This document shows, in pieces, positions 46,756 through 54,863 of a stretch of 64,000 nucleotides of DNA. The stretch comes from Corynebacterium sp. TAE3-ERU16 (lineage in GTDB: Bacteria > Actinomycetota > Actinomycetes > Mycobacteriales > Mycobacteriaceae). The notes under the pieces were generated by a model that did no database searches, was not told the DNA's origin, and saw only the letters and a list, made by a program, of their open reading frames with translations. The DNA lies in contig NZ_JAHUTN010000005.1 of the NCBI RefSeq assembly GCF_019209935.1, positions 147,443 to 211,442 of the forward strand. The letters are read 5' to 3'. Numbering within the stretch: the stretch's first letter is position 1; each line of letters begins with the position of its first letter. Both the position numbers and the translations under genes were made by a program.

Positions 46756-47341
46756 CTGAATAGCGTCAAAAGTCAACCCTTCAGGCTTGAATTTTCCGGG
46801 TGGGACCACCCCTTCCCGAAGGATGTCTTCCGTTCCGGCGGGCCACCGTCCAGACATCGGCTGTCCGGAAAGGTCGCGACACGCCGACGACCGTTGATTA
46901 TGTGACAAATGTCACTAAACATCCGCGCCCGGCTAAGTCCACAGGTCAGCAATGCTGTCAGTCATGTGTTCAGGCTTTACCAGTGTGACTGCTGGGGTCA
47001 TTGTGTGCCCGAGTTCCTCCAAGTGAATTAACGTTCAGTTGTCAGCTCATGAGCTTCATCGAGTCAGTCTGTCCCCACCGGTTTCACTCTGGCGGTGGTT
47101 CACCCGGACCGCGCGGATGGACCGGTGGGAGCGGGCCGGCCAGGCACGTGGGGAAGCATGCCCGGTCGACCCGGAACCACAGATGGTGTGGCCCATGAGC
47201 GACGCCGAATGTCAGCCCACCGAGGGTTCCGGAACATCAGGTCCGGTACCACGGCCCACGATGCGAGAAACAGTCGCCGCCACCACCACCGGTTCCGCCA
47301 AGCGGGATCAGGACCGGTCGGGCGGGGATAGGAGTTAATCA
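46756..47341 (+). promoter_or_regulatory. 586-nt control region upstream of the NlpC/P60 gene
   Basis: No supportable gene. It contains a CRP/GlxR-type palindrome at 46901-46916 overlapping a GATTAT that could be a -10. If transcription starts near there, the mRNA leader exceeds 400 nt. I looked for the ydaO (c-di-AMP) riboswitch core, known upstream of such genes in Actinobacteria, and could not recognise it. Confidence 0.5.
46901..46916 (+). promoter_or_regulatory. Putative GlxR (CRP-type) site upstream of the NlpC/P60 gene
   Basis: TGTGACAAATGTCACT, with the core GTGACA-AA-TGTCAC perfectly palindromic. It matches TGTGA-N6-TCACA except for the last base. Confidence 0.6.
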
Positions 47342-49303
47342 GTGGCAATGTTCACGACCCGCCACGTCCCGGACGCCGGTGCAGCGCATGGGCTGGTACC
47401 GGCTGCGTCCCGGCGTTTGATCGGTGTTCTGTTGACCGCATCCCTCGCCTTCACCCTCACCCCCGCCGTCGCGGAACCACGGAACCCGGATGACGCGGAG
47501 ATCGCCGCCGCGGAGCAGGCTGTCGAACTGAACTCAGGGGAGGTGGCATCCCTCGCTGCGGGCCTGTCGACCGCACAGGAGCAGATCGCCGGTCTCGAGA
47601 ACGAGATGGGCCGTCTCCGTGAAGCGGTCAACAAGGCACTGGTGGACCTGCATGACGCCCAGGCCACCGCGGAGCTGGCGCGACAGACCGCCCGGGGTGC
47701 CCGCGCAGACCTCGAGGAGACGCAGGAGGAGTTGAACTCCCAGCAGGCGACGCTCGACGAAATCTCCCGCAGCGCCTACCGGCGGGGAACGGTGTCCCTC
47801 GCGGTCAGTGGCCTCGCGGGTGCGAAGAACGCCGATGACGCCCTCGCCAGGCAGACTTTCCTGCGCACCTCAGCAGCCAAGCAGCAGGGTGTACTCGACT
47901 CCCTCGATCAACTGCGGACCGCTAACGCCAACGAGGAGTCGCGCCTGCGTGCCGCGCGCAAGGCCGCCGAGGAACGCGAAGCCGAAGCTGCGGCCGCCGA
48001 AGCTGCGGTGCGGGCTGAGATAGACGCCAACGCGCGCCGGATCGAACAGGCCGCCGCCGAGCGGGACAGGCTCGCCGCGGAACGCGACGCCGCCCAGAAA
48101 CGCCTCGCCGAAGCCCGTGCGACGTCCGGTGAACTCCTCAATCAGCGGAGGGAGTTCGAGGAGTACACCCGGGCCGAAGCCGAGAGAAAGGCCGCAGAGG
48201 CGGCGGCGGAGCTGGCCGCCCGACAGAAGGCCGCCGCGGCAGCGGAGACGGCGGATGAGCGTCAGGAGGCCGCTGCGGCAGCCAGTGCCGCGGCCGCTGA
48301 GGCGCTCGCCGCGCCCGACCGCGAATCTGCCCGGGGCAAAGCCCAGGAAGCCGCCGATCAGGCGGTCCGGGCGCAGCAGGTGGCGGAGCAGGCGAAGACC
48401 GAAGCGGGTGCCGGAGCCGATGCGGAGCAACTCGCGGAGGATCTGAAACGCGCGGCGAATGCGGCGGCATCCCTCGCCGCGGCAGCCATGGTCGCGGTCA
48501 ATTCGCCGGACCACGCCACGCTGGACAACCCCTATCCGCAGGAGGAATCCGACGCCGCCACGCTGATCGCGGCGGTGCGCGACACCGCCGCCCTGATCGA
48601 CGAGAGTCTCGGTGGAGGAAACGCCCAGTCCGCGGCTCCGCAACCAACGGCCGCCGGTGAGAGCGCGACCGTCGGCGACGGTACCGCGACGGACGGTGCC
48701 GGAGTGCCCGCCGTGGCGACCGCCGCTCCGAGCACAACTCAGGCAGCCCCCACCACCACGACGCGGAACGGGACCGCCGAGGATCCCGTCACCGGCACGC
48801 TGGACACGATCGTGGACTACGTCACCCTGACCGACCTCGATGAGGTCACGAACACCGCCACGGACGTCGTCACCGGCTCCCGCTCGGAGAAGATCGAGGC
48901 CGTCATCTCCAGGGCGACGTCGGTGATCGGCACCCCGTACGCGTGGGGAGGCGGAAATGCGGCTGGTCCGACCCGTGGTATCCGCGACGGTGGGGTCGCG
49001 GACTCCTACGGCGACTACAACAAGATCGGTTTCGACTGCTCGGGCCTGACGCTCTACGCTTTCGCCGGCGTCGGGATCGCGCTCCCGCACTACACGGGCT
49101 ACCAGTACCAGCGTGGCACCAAGGTCTCGACCTCGAACATCCAGCGCGGTGACCTCCTGTTCTGGGGGCCGAACGCCGAGTACCACGTCGCCATCTATCT
49201 CGGCGACGGAATGATGATCGAGGCGCCCCAGTCGGGTGGTCACGTGCAGATCAGCTCCGTCCGGTGGTCCGGTATGAGTCCGTACGCCGTCCGCCTGATC
49301 TGA
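47342..49303 (+). CDS. RipA-like secreted peptidoglycan endopeptidase (NlpC/P60)
   Basis: Secreted cell-wall hydrolase of 653 residues, resembling RipA of mycobacteria and the NlpC/P60 protein next to hemH in corynebacteria. It has a signal peptide (RRLIGVLLTASLAFTLTPAV), then an Ala/Glu/Arg-rich coiled-coil region from about 48 to 380, and a Ser/Thr/Ala-rich linker (about 415-475). The C-terminal NlpC/P60 domain covers about 515-653. The catalytic Cys is in GFDCSGLTLYAFAG (near 566) and the His in EYHVAIYLGDG (near 615). GTG 47342 has AGGAG 8 nt upstream. Mycobacteria carry a second, shorter hydrolase (RipB) beside it; here ferrochelatase follows instead. Its leader region is unusually long. 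Confidence 0.92.
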   Translation: MAMFTTRHVPDAGAAHGLVPAASRRLIGVLLTASLAFTLTPAVAEPRNPDDAEIAAAEQAVELNSGEVASLAAGLSTAQEQIAGLENEMGRLREAVNKALVDLHDAQATAELARQTARGARADLEETQEELNSQQATLDEISRSAYRRGTVSLAVSGLAGAKNADDALARQTFLRTSAAKQQGVLDSLDQLRTANANEESRLRAARKAAEEREAEAAAAEAAVRAEIDANARRIEQAAAERDRLAAERDAAQKRLAEARATSGELLNQRREFEEYTRAEAERKAAEAAAELAARQKAAAAAETADERQEAAAAASAAAAEALAAPDRESARGKAQEAADQAVRAQQVAEQAKTEAGAGADAEQLAEDLKRAANAAASLAAAAMVAVNSPDHATLDNPYPQEESDAATLIAAVRDTAALIDESLGGGNAQSAAPQPTAAGESATVGDGTATDGAGVPAVATAAPSTTQAAPTTTTRNGTAEDPVTGTLDTIVDYVTLTDLDEVTNTATDVVTGSRSEKIEAVISRATSVIGTPYAWGGGNAAGPTRGIRDGGVADSYGDYNKIGFDCSGLTLYAFAGVGIALPHYTGYQYQRGTKVSTSNIQRGDLLFWGPNAEYHVAIYLGDGMMIEAPQSGGHVQISSVRWSGMSPYAVRLI

Positions 49304-49315
49304 TCCACTCCATCT

Positions 49316-49357
49316 GAACCGCCCACCGACGGAATGTCCGTTTCCGGTGGGCGGTTC
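49316..49357 (+). terminator. Terminator hairpin after the NlpC/P60 gene
   Basis: 13-bp perfect arm GAACCGCCCACCG / CGGTGGGCGGTTC plus an inner 5-bp ACGGA / TCCGT helix. It ends 2 nt before the hemH -10 element. Confidence 0.75.
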
Positions 49358-49359
49358 GG

Positions 49360-49365
49360 TATTCT
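49360..49365 (+). promoter_or_regulatory. -10 element (TATTCT) for leaderless hemH
   Basis: TATTCT ends 6 nt before ATG 49372, and no Shine-Dalgarno sequence is present. Confidence 0.6.
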
Positions 49366-49371
49366 GGCGTC

Positions 49372-50463
49372 ATGGCTGACGCTCGCACCACCGACTACGA
49401 CGCCCTGCTGTTCCTGTCCTTCGGGGGGCCGGAGGGACACGACGATGTCCGCCCTTTCCTGGAGAATGTGACCCGTGGCCGTGGAATCCCTCCGGAGCGT
49501 CTGGACGAGGTTGAGGTCCACTACCACCACTTCGGTGGCGTGAGCCCGCTGAATCAGTTGAACCGCGAGATCATCGCGAATGTCCGGGCGGAGCTCGCAC
49601 AGAGGGCCATCGACCTGCCCGTGTACTTCGGAAACCGGAACTGGCATCCGATGGCCCCGGACACCGCCGTCGAGATGGCCCGGGACGGGATCCGCAACGC
49701 ACTGGTGTTCGCGACCTCCGCGTGGGCCGGCTACTCGGGATGCAGACAGTACGATGAAGACATCGCGGGAATGCGGGAACGTCTCGCAGCTGAGGAACTG
49801 CCGGAGATCCGGTTCACCAAACTCCGGCAGTTCTACGATCACCCGCTGTTCATCCGCGCGATGGCCGACGCGGTCCGTGCGGCCTACGCCCGGCTCCCTG
49901 ACGACGTCCGGTCATCCGCCCGCCTGATATTCACCGCCCATTCGATCCCCACGGCGGCCGATAACGCGGCAGGGGTCGACGATGACGGGCCGCTGTATTC
50001 CCGCCAGGTCCACGAGAGCGCCGCGTTGGTCGCCAGGGAAGTGGGGGCCACCGATTTCGATGTGGTCTGGCAGTCGCGTTCGGGGTCCCCGCACACACCC
50101 TGGCTCGAACCCGACATCGTCGACCACGTGACGGAGCTGCATCATGACCGCGGGCTCCCGGCGGCAGTGGTCTGTCCGATCGGATTCGTCTCCGACCACA
50201 TCGAGGTCGTGTGGGACCTCGATTCCGAGCTCGCCGAGGAAGCGGAACAGTTCGGTATCCCGATCGAACGCAGCGCCACAGCGGGCCCCACCCCGGAGTT
50301 CGCGAAGATGGTGGTCGACCTGGCCATGGAGATGATCGAGGGAACCGGGCCGGTACGCCTCGGGTCAGCGCCGTTGAAGGGGTGCACAGTGAACGGGGCC
50401 TACTGCGCAAACGGCTGCTGCGCCCCCGCCAGGCGGCCCGCCGGTGCCCGGCGATCGAGATAG
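49372..50463 (+). CDS. hemH: Ferrochelatase (coproporphyrin III type)
   Basis: Inserts ferrous iron into coproporphyrin III, the Gram-positive route to heme (also called cpfC). The protein has 363 residues. Motifs: [64 protein letters not shown] with the active-site histidine, [15 protein letters not shown] and [16 protein letters not shown]. The C-terminal end has a cysteine cluster ([15 protein letters not shown]) that, as in mycobacterial ferrochelatase, likely holds a [2Fe-2S] cluster. ATG 49372 lies 6 nt after TATTCT, so it is probably leaderless. Heme made here feeds ctaB and ctaA elsewhere in the window. Confidence 0.96.
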   Translation: MADARTTDYDALLFLSFGGPEGHDDVRPFLENVTRGRGIPPERLDEVEVHYHHFGGVSPLNQLNREIIANVRAELAQRAIDLPVYFGNRNWHPMAPDTAVEMARDGIRNALVFATSAWAGYSGCRQYDEDIAGMRERLAAEELPEIRFTKLRQFYDHPLFIRAMADAVRAAYARLPDDVRSSARLIFTAHSIPTAADNAAGVDDDGPLYSRQVHESAALVAREVGATDFDVVWQSRSGSPHTPWLEPDIVDHVTELHHDRGLPAAVVCPIGFVSDHIEVVWDLDSELAEEAEQFGIPIERSATAGPTPEFAKMVVDLAMEMIEGTGPVRLGSAPLKGCTVNGAYCANGCCAPARRPAGARRSR

Positions 50464-50481
50464 TTTCACCGCAGTGGATCT

Positions 50482-50525
50482 AAACCCCCGACTCGTTCAA
50501 CATCTGTTGAACGAGTCGGGGGTTT
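50482..50525. terminator. 20-bp hairpin after hemH that also contains an operator copy
   Basis: Perfect 20-bp stem (AAACCCCCGACTCGTTCAAC and its complement) around loop ATCT. The A-run on one side and T-run on the other suit a bidirectional terminator. The hairpin tip is the same TTCAACATCTGTTGAA palindrome that recurs at 50552. Confidence 0.85.
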
Positions 50526-50567
50526 GGTGTAGCGTGTGCACTGTCCACTTATTCAACATCTGTTGAA
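50496..50567 (+). promoter_or_regulatory. Promoter with two copies of a TTCAACATCTGTTGAA operator
   Basis: Copy 1 is at 50496-50511 and copy 2 at 50552-50567. A -35 TTGAAC (50508-50513) overlaps copy 1, and a -10 TAGCGT (50530-50535) follows after 16 nt. Copy 2 falls just after the expected start point and before the Shine-Dalgarno GAAAGG. The layout is that of a repressed promoter, probably controlled by the TetR protein encoded at 52112. Confidence 0.7.
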
Positions 50568-50584
50568 TACTGAAAGGCGAGCGC

Positions 50585-51340
50585 ATGTCACACGTCATCA
50601 CCGCCACCGGCCTCACGGTCAGCCGTGGTCCGAACCGCCACCGGAGAACGATCATCGGACCTCTGTCCTTCACGGTCCCTCCCGGCTGTATCAGTGGGGT
50701 GGTCGGCCCCTCCGGAGCGGGTAAGACCACCCTGATCCGTGCCATCACCGGTCTGCAGCCTCATCAGGGCGAACTCGTTGTCCTGGGGCGCCGGGCCGGG
50801 CATCCTGCGAACCGGGGGAGAATCGGATACGACCCGCAGGAGGCCGCGGTGCATCCCGGACTCAGTGCCCGCGAGCACTGCCGCTACTACGGGACCCTCG
50901 GACATGACTCCGTCCCCTCGCGGGAGGTCATCGATGAGCTCCTTGAAGTGCTCGGGCTGGCGGAGGTGGCCGAGATCAGGACGGACGGGCTCTCCGGAGG
51001 ACAGCGCAAACGCGTCTCACTGGCCTGTGCGCTCATCTCCCGGGCGAAACTTCTCGTGATCGATGAACCCACCGTCGGGCTCGACCCGTTAACCCGGGAA
51101 CATCTCTGGAACCACTTCCGGAGCCTCGCAGCCGAGGGTGTCACCTTCCTGTTGAGTTCACATGTTCTCGAGGAGGCCGACAGGTGCGACCGCGTGCTGA
51201 TGCTCAGGCAGGGTGAGCTGATCGCGGACGAAACACCGACCGAACTGCGACACCGTACCGGATGCCCTGATCTTGAATCAGCGTTCCTCAAACTCGTACG
51301 GGAATGCTCCGGCTCAAGCGGAGAAGGGTGGAAGCGGTGA
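50585..51340 (+). CDS. ABC exporter ATP-binding protein
   Basis: ATPase of a two-gene exporter, 251 residues. Walker A is VVGPSGAGKTTLIRAITG, the Q-loop region is GYDPQEAAVHPGLSAREHC, the signature is GLSGGQRKRVSLACALISR, Walker B is LLVIDEPTVGLDPLT and the H-loop is LLSSHVLEEADRCDRV. It resembles CcmA/DrrA-type drug-export ATPases. The ATG at 50585 has GAAAGG upstream and follows the double-operator promoter. Its stop overlaps the permease start (GTGA). Substrate unknown; a TetR-type regulator follows, suggesting inducible export of a toxic or signalling compound. Confidence 0.9.
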   Translation: MSHVITATGLTVSRGPNRHRRTIIGPLSFTVPPGCISGVVGPSGAGKTTLIRAITGLQPHQGELVVLGRRAGHPANRGRIGYDPQEAAVHPGLSAREHCRYYGTLGHDSVPSREVIDELLEVLGLAEVAEIRTDGLSGGQRKRVSLACALISRAKLLVIDEPTVGLDPLTREHLWNHFRSLAAEGVTFLLSSHVLEEADRCDRVLMLRQGELIADETPTELRHRTGCPDLESAFLKLVRECSGSSGEGWKR

Positions 51341-52071
51341 GTGCGATGAGACGAACGCTGTCCACCTCCGGACGGCTCTCCCTGGAGCTCATCCGTGACC
51401 GGAGACTCGCAGCACAGATTCTGATACTCCCGACACTGCTCCTCACGCTCCTGTACTTCGTCTACCTGGATCATCCGGGATTCACGGTTGTCGCCCAGAT
51501 GCTGCTGGGACTCATGCCCATGGTGGTGATGTTCATCGTCGCTGCTGTCGCCGTCCAGCGGGAGCGCACGGCCGGGAGTCTGGAACGCCTCTGGACGACC
51601 TGTCTCACCCGTACCGAACTGTTGGTCGGCTACGCACTGACCTTCGGAGGTTTCGCCGTCGTGCAGGCGGCGGTCATGCTCGGGGTCGCCCACCGGGCCC
51701 TCGGTGTGGATCCGCCCTCCGGAGTCCCGGGCACGGCCGTCGTGGCCATCTTGTCCGGGGTCACCGGGGCGGTGCTGGGTCTGGTCGCGGGCACCTTCGC
51801 CCGCAACGAGTTCCAGGCCGTTCAGATGGTTCCTCTGGTGATGGGCCCGCAGCTGTTCCTGGCGGGAATCTTCGTCCCGACGTCGGCGATGCCCCGGGCA
51901 CTCCGGTGGATCTCGGACGCTCTACCGTTGACCTACGCGGTGGAGGCACAGCGACACCTCGCCGTGGAAACCGGCGTTTATCCGGACTTCGGGAGGGACA
52001 TGCTGATTCTCTCCGGGTTCTCAGTGTGCGGTCTGCTCGTGGCCGCGCTGTTCATGCCGCGACGGACCTGA
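51337..52071 (+). CDS. ABC-2 type exporter permease
   Basis: Membrane partner of the preceding ATPase, 244 residues with six hydrophobic segments: AAQILILPTLLLTLLYFVYL, VVAQMLLGLMPMVVMFIVAA, a segment with GYALTFGGFAVVQAAVMLGV, then AVVAILSGVTGAVLGLVAGT, MVPLVMGPQLFLAGIFVP and the C-terminal LILSGFSVCGLLVAALFM. The motif around LFLAGIFVPTSAMPRALRWI is the typical ABC-2 export signature. The start is GTG 51337, overlapping the ATPase stop (GTGA); an upstream ATG at 51304 lies inside the ATPase gene. It ends 31 nt before the TetR gene's -10. Confidence 0.88.
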   Translation: MSAMRRTLSTSGRLSLELIRDRRLAAQILILPTLLLTLLYFVYLDHPGFTVVAQMLLGLMPMVVMFIVAAVAVQRERTAGSLERLWTTCLTRTELLVGYALTFGGFAVVQAAVMLGVAHRALGVDPPSGVPGTAVVAILSGVTGAVLGLVAGTFARNEFQAVQMVPLVMGPQLFLAGIFVPTSAMPRALRWISDALPLTYAVEAQRHLAVETGVYPDFGRDMLILSGFSVCGLLVAALFMPRRT

Positions 52072-52098
52072 AACACCGGGGACGTTCCATCCGGACGT

Positions 52099-52104
52099 TA
52101 GAAT
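52099..52104 (+). promoter_or_regulatory. -10 element (TAGAAT) for leaderless TetR gene
   Basis: TAGAAT ends 7 nt before ATG 52112. It overlaps the alternative ATG at 52103, which argues for the later start. It is part of the repeated 12-mer TAGAATGCCGGT. Confidence 0.55.
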
Positions 52105-52111
52105 GCCGGTG

Positions 52112-52678
52112 ATGGAGAAGAGCAGCGCACGCAACCGAATCCTCGCATCCGCGGGTGCACTATTCGCGGCCCACGGATACCGTGGCACTACGCTTCGTGC
52201 CGTGGCGGCGGGGGCCGGGTGCGACGTCGCCCTTATCCCGCACTACTTCGGGAACAAGGAGGGGCTGTTCCGGGCTGTGATTCAGTTCCCCGAAGACCCG
52301 GGTGATGTCCACTCGGTGCTCGCTTCGGTGCCCTTCGACGAACTCGGCCCGGCACTGGTCGGGGAAATCGTCGGCCTGTGGGAATCACCTGTCGCCGATC
52401 AACTGCTCGCGATGGCCCGCGGTGCACTCGAGGATCCGACTCCCTTCTCCGAGTACCTCACGTCCGTTCTCTGGGAACCGGTTCGTGCGAGGCTCAGGGA
52501 GAAGGGCCTCGATCGCACGGAAACCGAGCGGCGGATCGCCTTCTCCCAGGCGCAGTTGGCGGGGATCATCGTCACCCGTTATCTGTTGCGTCTGCCGGGC
52601 GCCCGGGAATTGTCGACCGCTGAGCTCGTTGAGTCACTCGGCGCCGTCGTGCAGGGTTTCCTCGACGGCAGCAACTGA
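52112..52678 (+). CDS. TetR family regulator of the adjacent exporter
   Basis: TetR-type repressor of 188 residues from ATG 52112. The helix-turn-helix spans NRILASAGALFAAHGYRGTT, then LRAVAAGAGCDVALIPHYFG and NKEGLFRAVI, as in the family. The C-terminal ligand domain is of the TetR_C type with ELGPALVGEIVGLWESPVAD. It directly follows the two exporter genes and is presumed to bind the duplicated palindrome in their promoter, which makes the cluster self-contained. The C-terminal part has no obvious ligand signature. An ATG at 52103 is possible but overlaps its -10 element. Confidence 0.9.
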   Translation: MEKSSARNRILASAGALFAAHGYRGTTLRAVAAGAGCDVALIPHYFGNKEGLFRAVIQFPEDPGDVHSVLASVPFDELGPALVGEIVGLWESPVADQLLAMARGALEDPTPFSEYLTSVLWEPVRARLREKGLDRTETERRIAFSQAQLAGIIVTRYLLRLPGARELSTAELVESLGAVVQGFLDGSN

Positions 52679-52688
52679 ACCCACGGGA

Positions 52689-53507
52689 TCAGGAACCGCG
52701 ACCGTATTCACCGACCGCGTACGCGACACCGGCCATCCGTGCGGTGCGGAGATGCGTGAGGAGCTGGGTGAGTTCCGCGTCGTGGCTGTGATCGCCGGCT
52801 TCGGTGACGACGCTCTCGATTATCGCGGCCACCCGGTCCGCCCGGGCGAAGACCCGGACCGCCCGGGGCGCGGCGGAGTCCGGGAGACCGGGACCCGAAT
52901 AGAAGTCGTCCAGGCGACCGACCGTCAACCGGGGATCCGGCAGGGGGCTGCGTCTGAAACCTCTGGCCTCGATGAGATCGGCGGCACGGGAGGTCGCCTC
53001 GGCGAGCATCCGGTCCGCGTCTCCCGGCCCGAGATGGTCGGGCTCCGGCGCACGTCCCGGCTCGGTGTACCACCGCCACCGGACCACGCCTCCCGGATCA
53101 CCGAGGCCCGGTCCCGGGAGCAGAACATGGTTGATCTCCGGGTCCGGGGCCCGGATCACGAGGGCACTGAAGTTCAGATCGCGCGCCGCCTCGGCGGCCG
53201 GTGAGCCCGCGATGAGCCCCGGCACCTGACCGGGCCCCCCGAAAACGAGTCTGAGTACGGGCTCTCCCGGGGCGAGCAGGGGAAGAACCGGGGCGGCGGT
53301 CTCCCGGAAATGGCGGAGCAACCCGATCAACCCGTCCTCGACCGCGGACCCGGTCACACCCGGGCCCCGGACGACGAGGGTGTGCCTGGCACCGTAGTCG
53401 CCGAATGCATCGAGGAGATCGTCGTAGCTGACTCTGCCGTAGAGCCAGCCGGCGAGCCAGACGGCGGCGTTCTGGAGGGGTGAGTACACCAGCGGGCGGA
53501 AATCCAT
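52689..53507 (-). CDS. Conserved protein of unknown function
   Basis: Protein of 272 residues, not recognised. No signal peptide or strong transmembrane helix is visible. Segments that look structured: YSPLQNAAVWLAGWLYGRVS at the N-terminus, HTLVVRGPGVTGSAVEDGLI, PVLRLVFGGPGQVPGLI, FSALVIRAPDPEINHVLLPG, and AVRVFARADRVAAIIESVVT near the end. The C-terminal third is helical. It is divergent from the DUF3097 gene across only 34 nt, and the two share a back-to-back promoter, hinting at linked expression. Its minus-strand TAAAAT ends 9 nt before ATG 53507, so it is probably leaderless. It converges with the TetR gene. Confidence 0.75.
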   Translation of the reverse strand: MDFRPLVYSPLQNAAVWLAGWLYGRVSYDDLLDAFGDYGARHTLVVRGPGVTGSAVEDGLIGLLRHFRETAAPVLPLLAPGEPVLRLVFGGPGQVPGLIAGSPAAEAARDLNFSALVIRAPDPEINHVLLPGPGLGDPGGVVRWRWYTEPGRAPEPDHLGPGDADRMLAEATSRAADLIEARGFRRSPLPDPRLTVGRLDDFYSGPGLPDSAAPRAVRVFARADRVAAIIESVVTEAGDHSHDAELTQLLTHLRTARMAGVAYAVGEYGRGS

Positions 53508-53516
53508 GGTTGCCAG

Positions 53517-53533
53517 ATTTTAGCCGATAGGGT
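53517..53533. promoter_or_regulatory. Back-to-back leaderless promoters in a 34-bp gap
   Basis: TAAAAT (minus, 53522-53517) and TAGGGT (plus, 53528-53533) are separated by only 5 nt. They are 9 and 8 nt from the start codons of the two divergent genes. Each implied -35 falls on the start of the opposite gene. Confidence 0.55.
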
Positions 53534-53541
53534 GTATCCCC

Positions 53542-54384
53542 ATGAGTTTCAATGATCCGTACAGCGGAGACATTCTCGCGGGACACTCCCGGACCCGCAA
53601 GCCCGCGTACCCCAGGGTGCCGGCTGAACCCGGCCTGGTCGCGGAGGTGGTCGCCGACGGCTTCGTCGGGGCGGTCACCGGCTTCGAGCGCACGTACGAC
53701 GGCGATTTCGTCCGGCTCGAGGACCGCTACGGCAGAGAGCGGTTGTTCAAGCTGAGGGACGGAGCGTTCCTTGTGGAGGGACAGCGGGTGACCCTCACCC
53801 GGTACGTCCCCCGTACCGGGCCGCGGCGGTCGAACTCGGGCTCCCGGAAGGTGGCGGACGTCACCGCCAAGGTTGCGGCACCATCCCGGATCTGGGTCGA
53901 GGGGATCCATGACGCGGCGATCGTCGAGAAGGTGTGGGGCCACGACCTGCGCGTCGAGGGAGTCGTCGTCGAGTACCTCGAGGGGCTGGACAACCTCCCG
54001 GAGCGTCTCGGGGAGTTCCGGCCCGGGCCCGGCAGGCGGGTCGGTGTGCTCGCGGATCACCTCGTCGAGGGATCCAAGGAGACCCGGTTGACGCGATCTC
54101 TCGGCCCCGATGTCCTCGTGACGGGCCACCCGTTCATCGACATCTGGGCGGCCGTCAAACCGGAGAAACTCGGGATGCGGTCCTGGCCTGATGTACCCCG
54201 GGGTGAGGACTGGAAGACCGGGATCTGCGCCCGGCTGAAGTGGGGGACGCCCCGGGAGGGATGGAACCGGGTCTACGGTGCTGTCGAGAGCTACCGGGAC
54301 CTCGATTCGACGCTCATCGGAGCGGTCGAACGGCTCGTCGATTTCGTCACGATCCCCGGTGTCGACAAGCGTGATCTGATCTGA
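53542..54384 (+). CDS. DUF3097 family protein
   Basis: Protein of 280 residues from the actinobacterial DUF3097 family; function unknown. The N-terminal part is YSGDILAGHSRTRKPAYPRV followed by a beta-rich region (VGAVTGFERTYDGDFVRLED). The central part, KVAAPSRIWVEGIHDAAIVE and VVVEYLEGLDNLPERLGEF, resembles a Toprim-like core, with GVLADHLVEGSKETRLTRSL and VTGHPFIDIWAAVKPEKLGM after it. ATG 53542 lies 8 nt after TAGGGT with no Shine-Dalgarno, so a leaderless mRNA is expected. The Toprim comparison is my reading of the acidic strand-loop pattern and needs testing. Confidence 0.85.
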   Translation: MSFNDPYSGDILAGHSRTRKPAYPRVPAEPGLVAEVVADGFVGAVTGFERTYDGDFVRLEDRYGRERLFKLRDGAFLVEGQRVTLTRYVPRTGPRRSNSGSRKVADVTAKVAAPSRIWVEGIHDAAIVEKVWGHDLRVEGVVVEYLEGLDNLPERLGEFRPGPGRRVGVLADHLVEGSKETRLTRSLGPDVLVTGHPFIDIWAAVKPEKLGMRSWPDVPRGEDWKTGICARLKWGTPREGWNRVYGAVESYRDLDSTLIGAVERLVDFVTIPGVDKRDLI

Positions 54385-54416
54385 TTCGGGGCCAGAGTCA
54401 GGTCCCGACGTTCAGG

Positions 54417-54422
54417 TAGGGT
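54417..54422 (+). promoter_or_regulatory. -10 element (TAGGGT) for leaderless nfeD gene
   Basis: TAGGGT ends 7 nt before GTG 54430 and overlaps the alternative GTG at 54421, favouring the later start. Confidence 0.5.
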
Positions 54423-54429
54423 GAAAACC

Positions 54430-54858
54430 GTGGGTGCACTCATCTGGTTGATAGCAGCGGTCCTGTTGGCCGCCCTCGAGCTGATCGCGGGCGACTTCAC
54501 CCTGCTGTTGCTCGGCGGCGCCGCACTGGCCACCGCCGGTGTCGCGGTCCTGGAGGTTCCCCTCTGGGTGGAGATCGCCGCTTTCGCGGTCTCCTCGCTG
54601 ACGCTCCTCATCTTCGTCCGGCCGGCCCTGCGCAGGCGGACCCTCTCCGGCCGGATACTCGACATCTCACCGCAGGCGCTCGTCGGTACGTCCGCCACCG
54701 TTCTGGAGGATGTCGACGGACACAGCGGGCAGATCCGGCTCGACGGCGATGTCTGGTCCGCGAGAAGCCTCGACCCCACACACAGGTTCGCCCCGGGTGA
54801 CCGGGTGAACGTCGTCAAGATCGACGGTGCCATCGCCGTCGTCTGGAAGGAGATCTGA
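54430..54858 (+). CDS. NfeD-like membrane protein
   Basis: Protein of 142 residues of the NfeD family, which pairs with SPFH proteins at membranes. Transmembrane segments are GALIWLIAAVLLAALELIAG, LLLLGGAALATAGVAVLEV and WVEIAAFAVSSLTLLIF. The C-terminal OB-fold domain (about 85-140) includes ALVGTSATVLEDVDGHSGQI and RVNVVKIDGAIAVVWKEI. The start is taken as GTG 54430 because the -10 TAGGGT overlaps the other candidate GTG at 54421. The SPFH partner starts 5 nt after its stop, so the pair forms one operon. In other bacteria such pairs organise membrane microdomains. Confidence 0.9.
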   Translation: MGALIWLIAAVLLAALELIAGDFTLLLLGGAALATAGVAVLEVPLWVEIAAFAVSSLTLLIFVRPALRRRTLSGRILDISPQALVGTSATVLEDVDGHSGQIRLDGDVWSARSLDPTHRFAPGDRVNVVKIDGAIAVVWKEI

Positions 54859-54863
54859 GCACA

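Noticed and set aside
46756..47341. ydaO (c-di-AMP) riboswitch before the NlpC/P60 gene
   Set aside because: A weak resemblance around 47210-47230 (CCGAATGTCAGCC) lacks the rest of the conserved core, so I do not call it.
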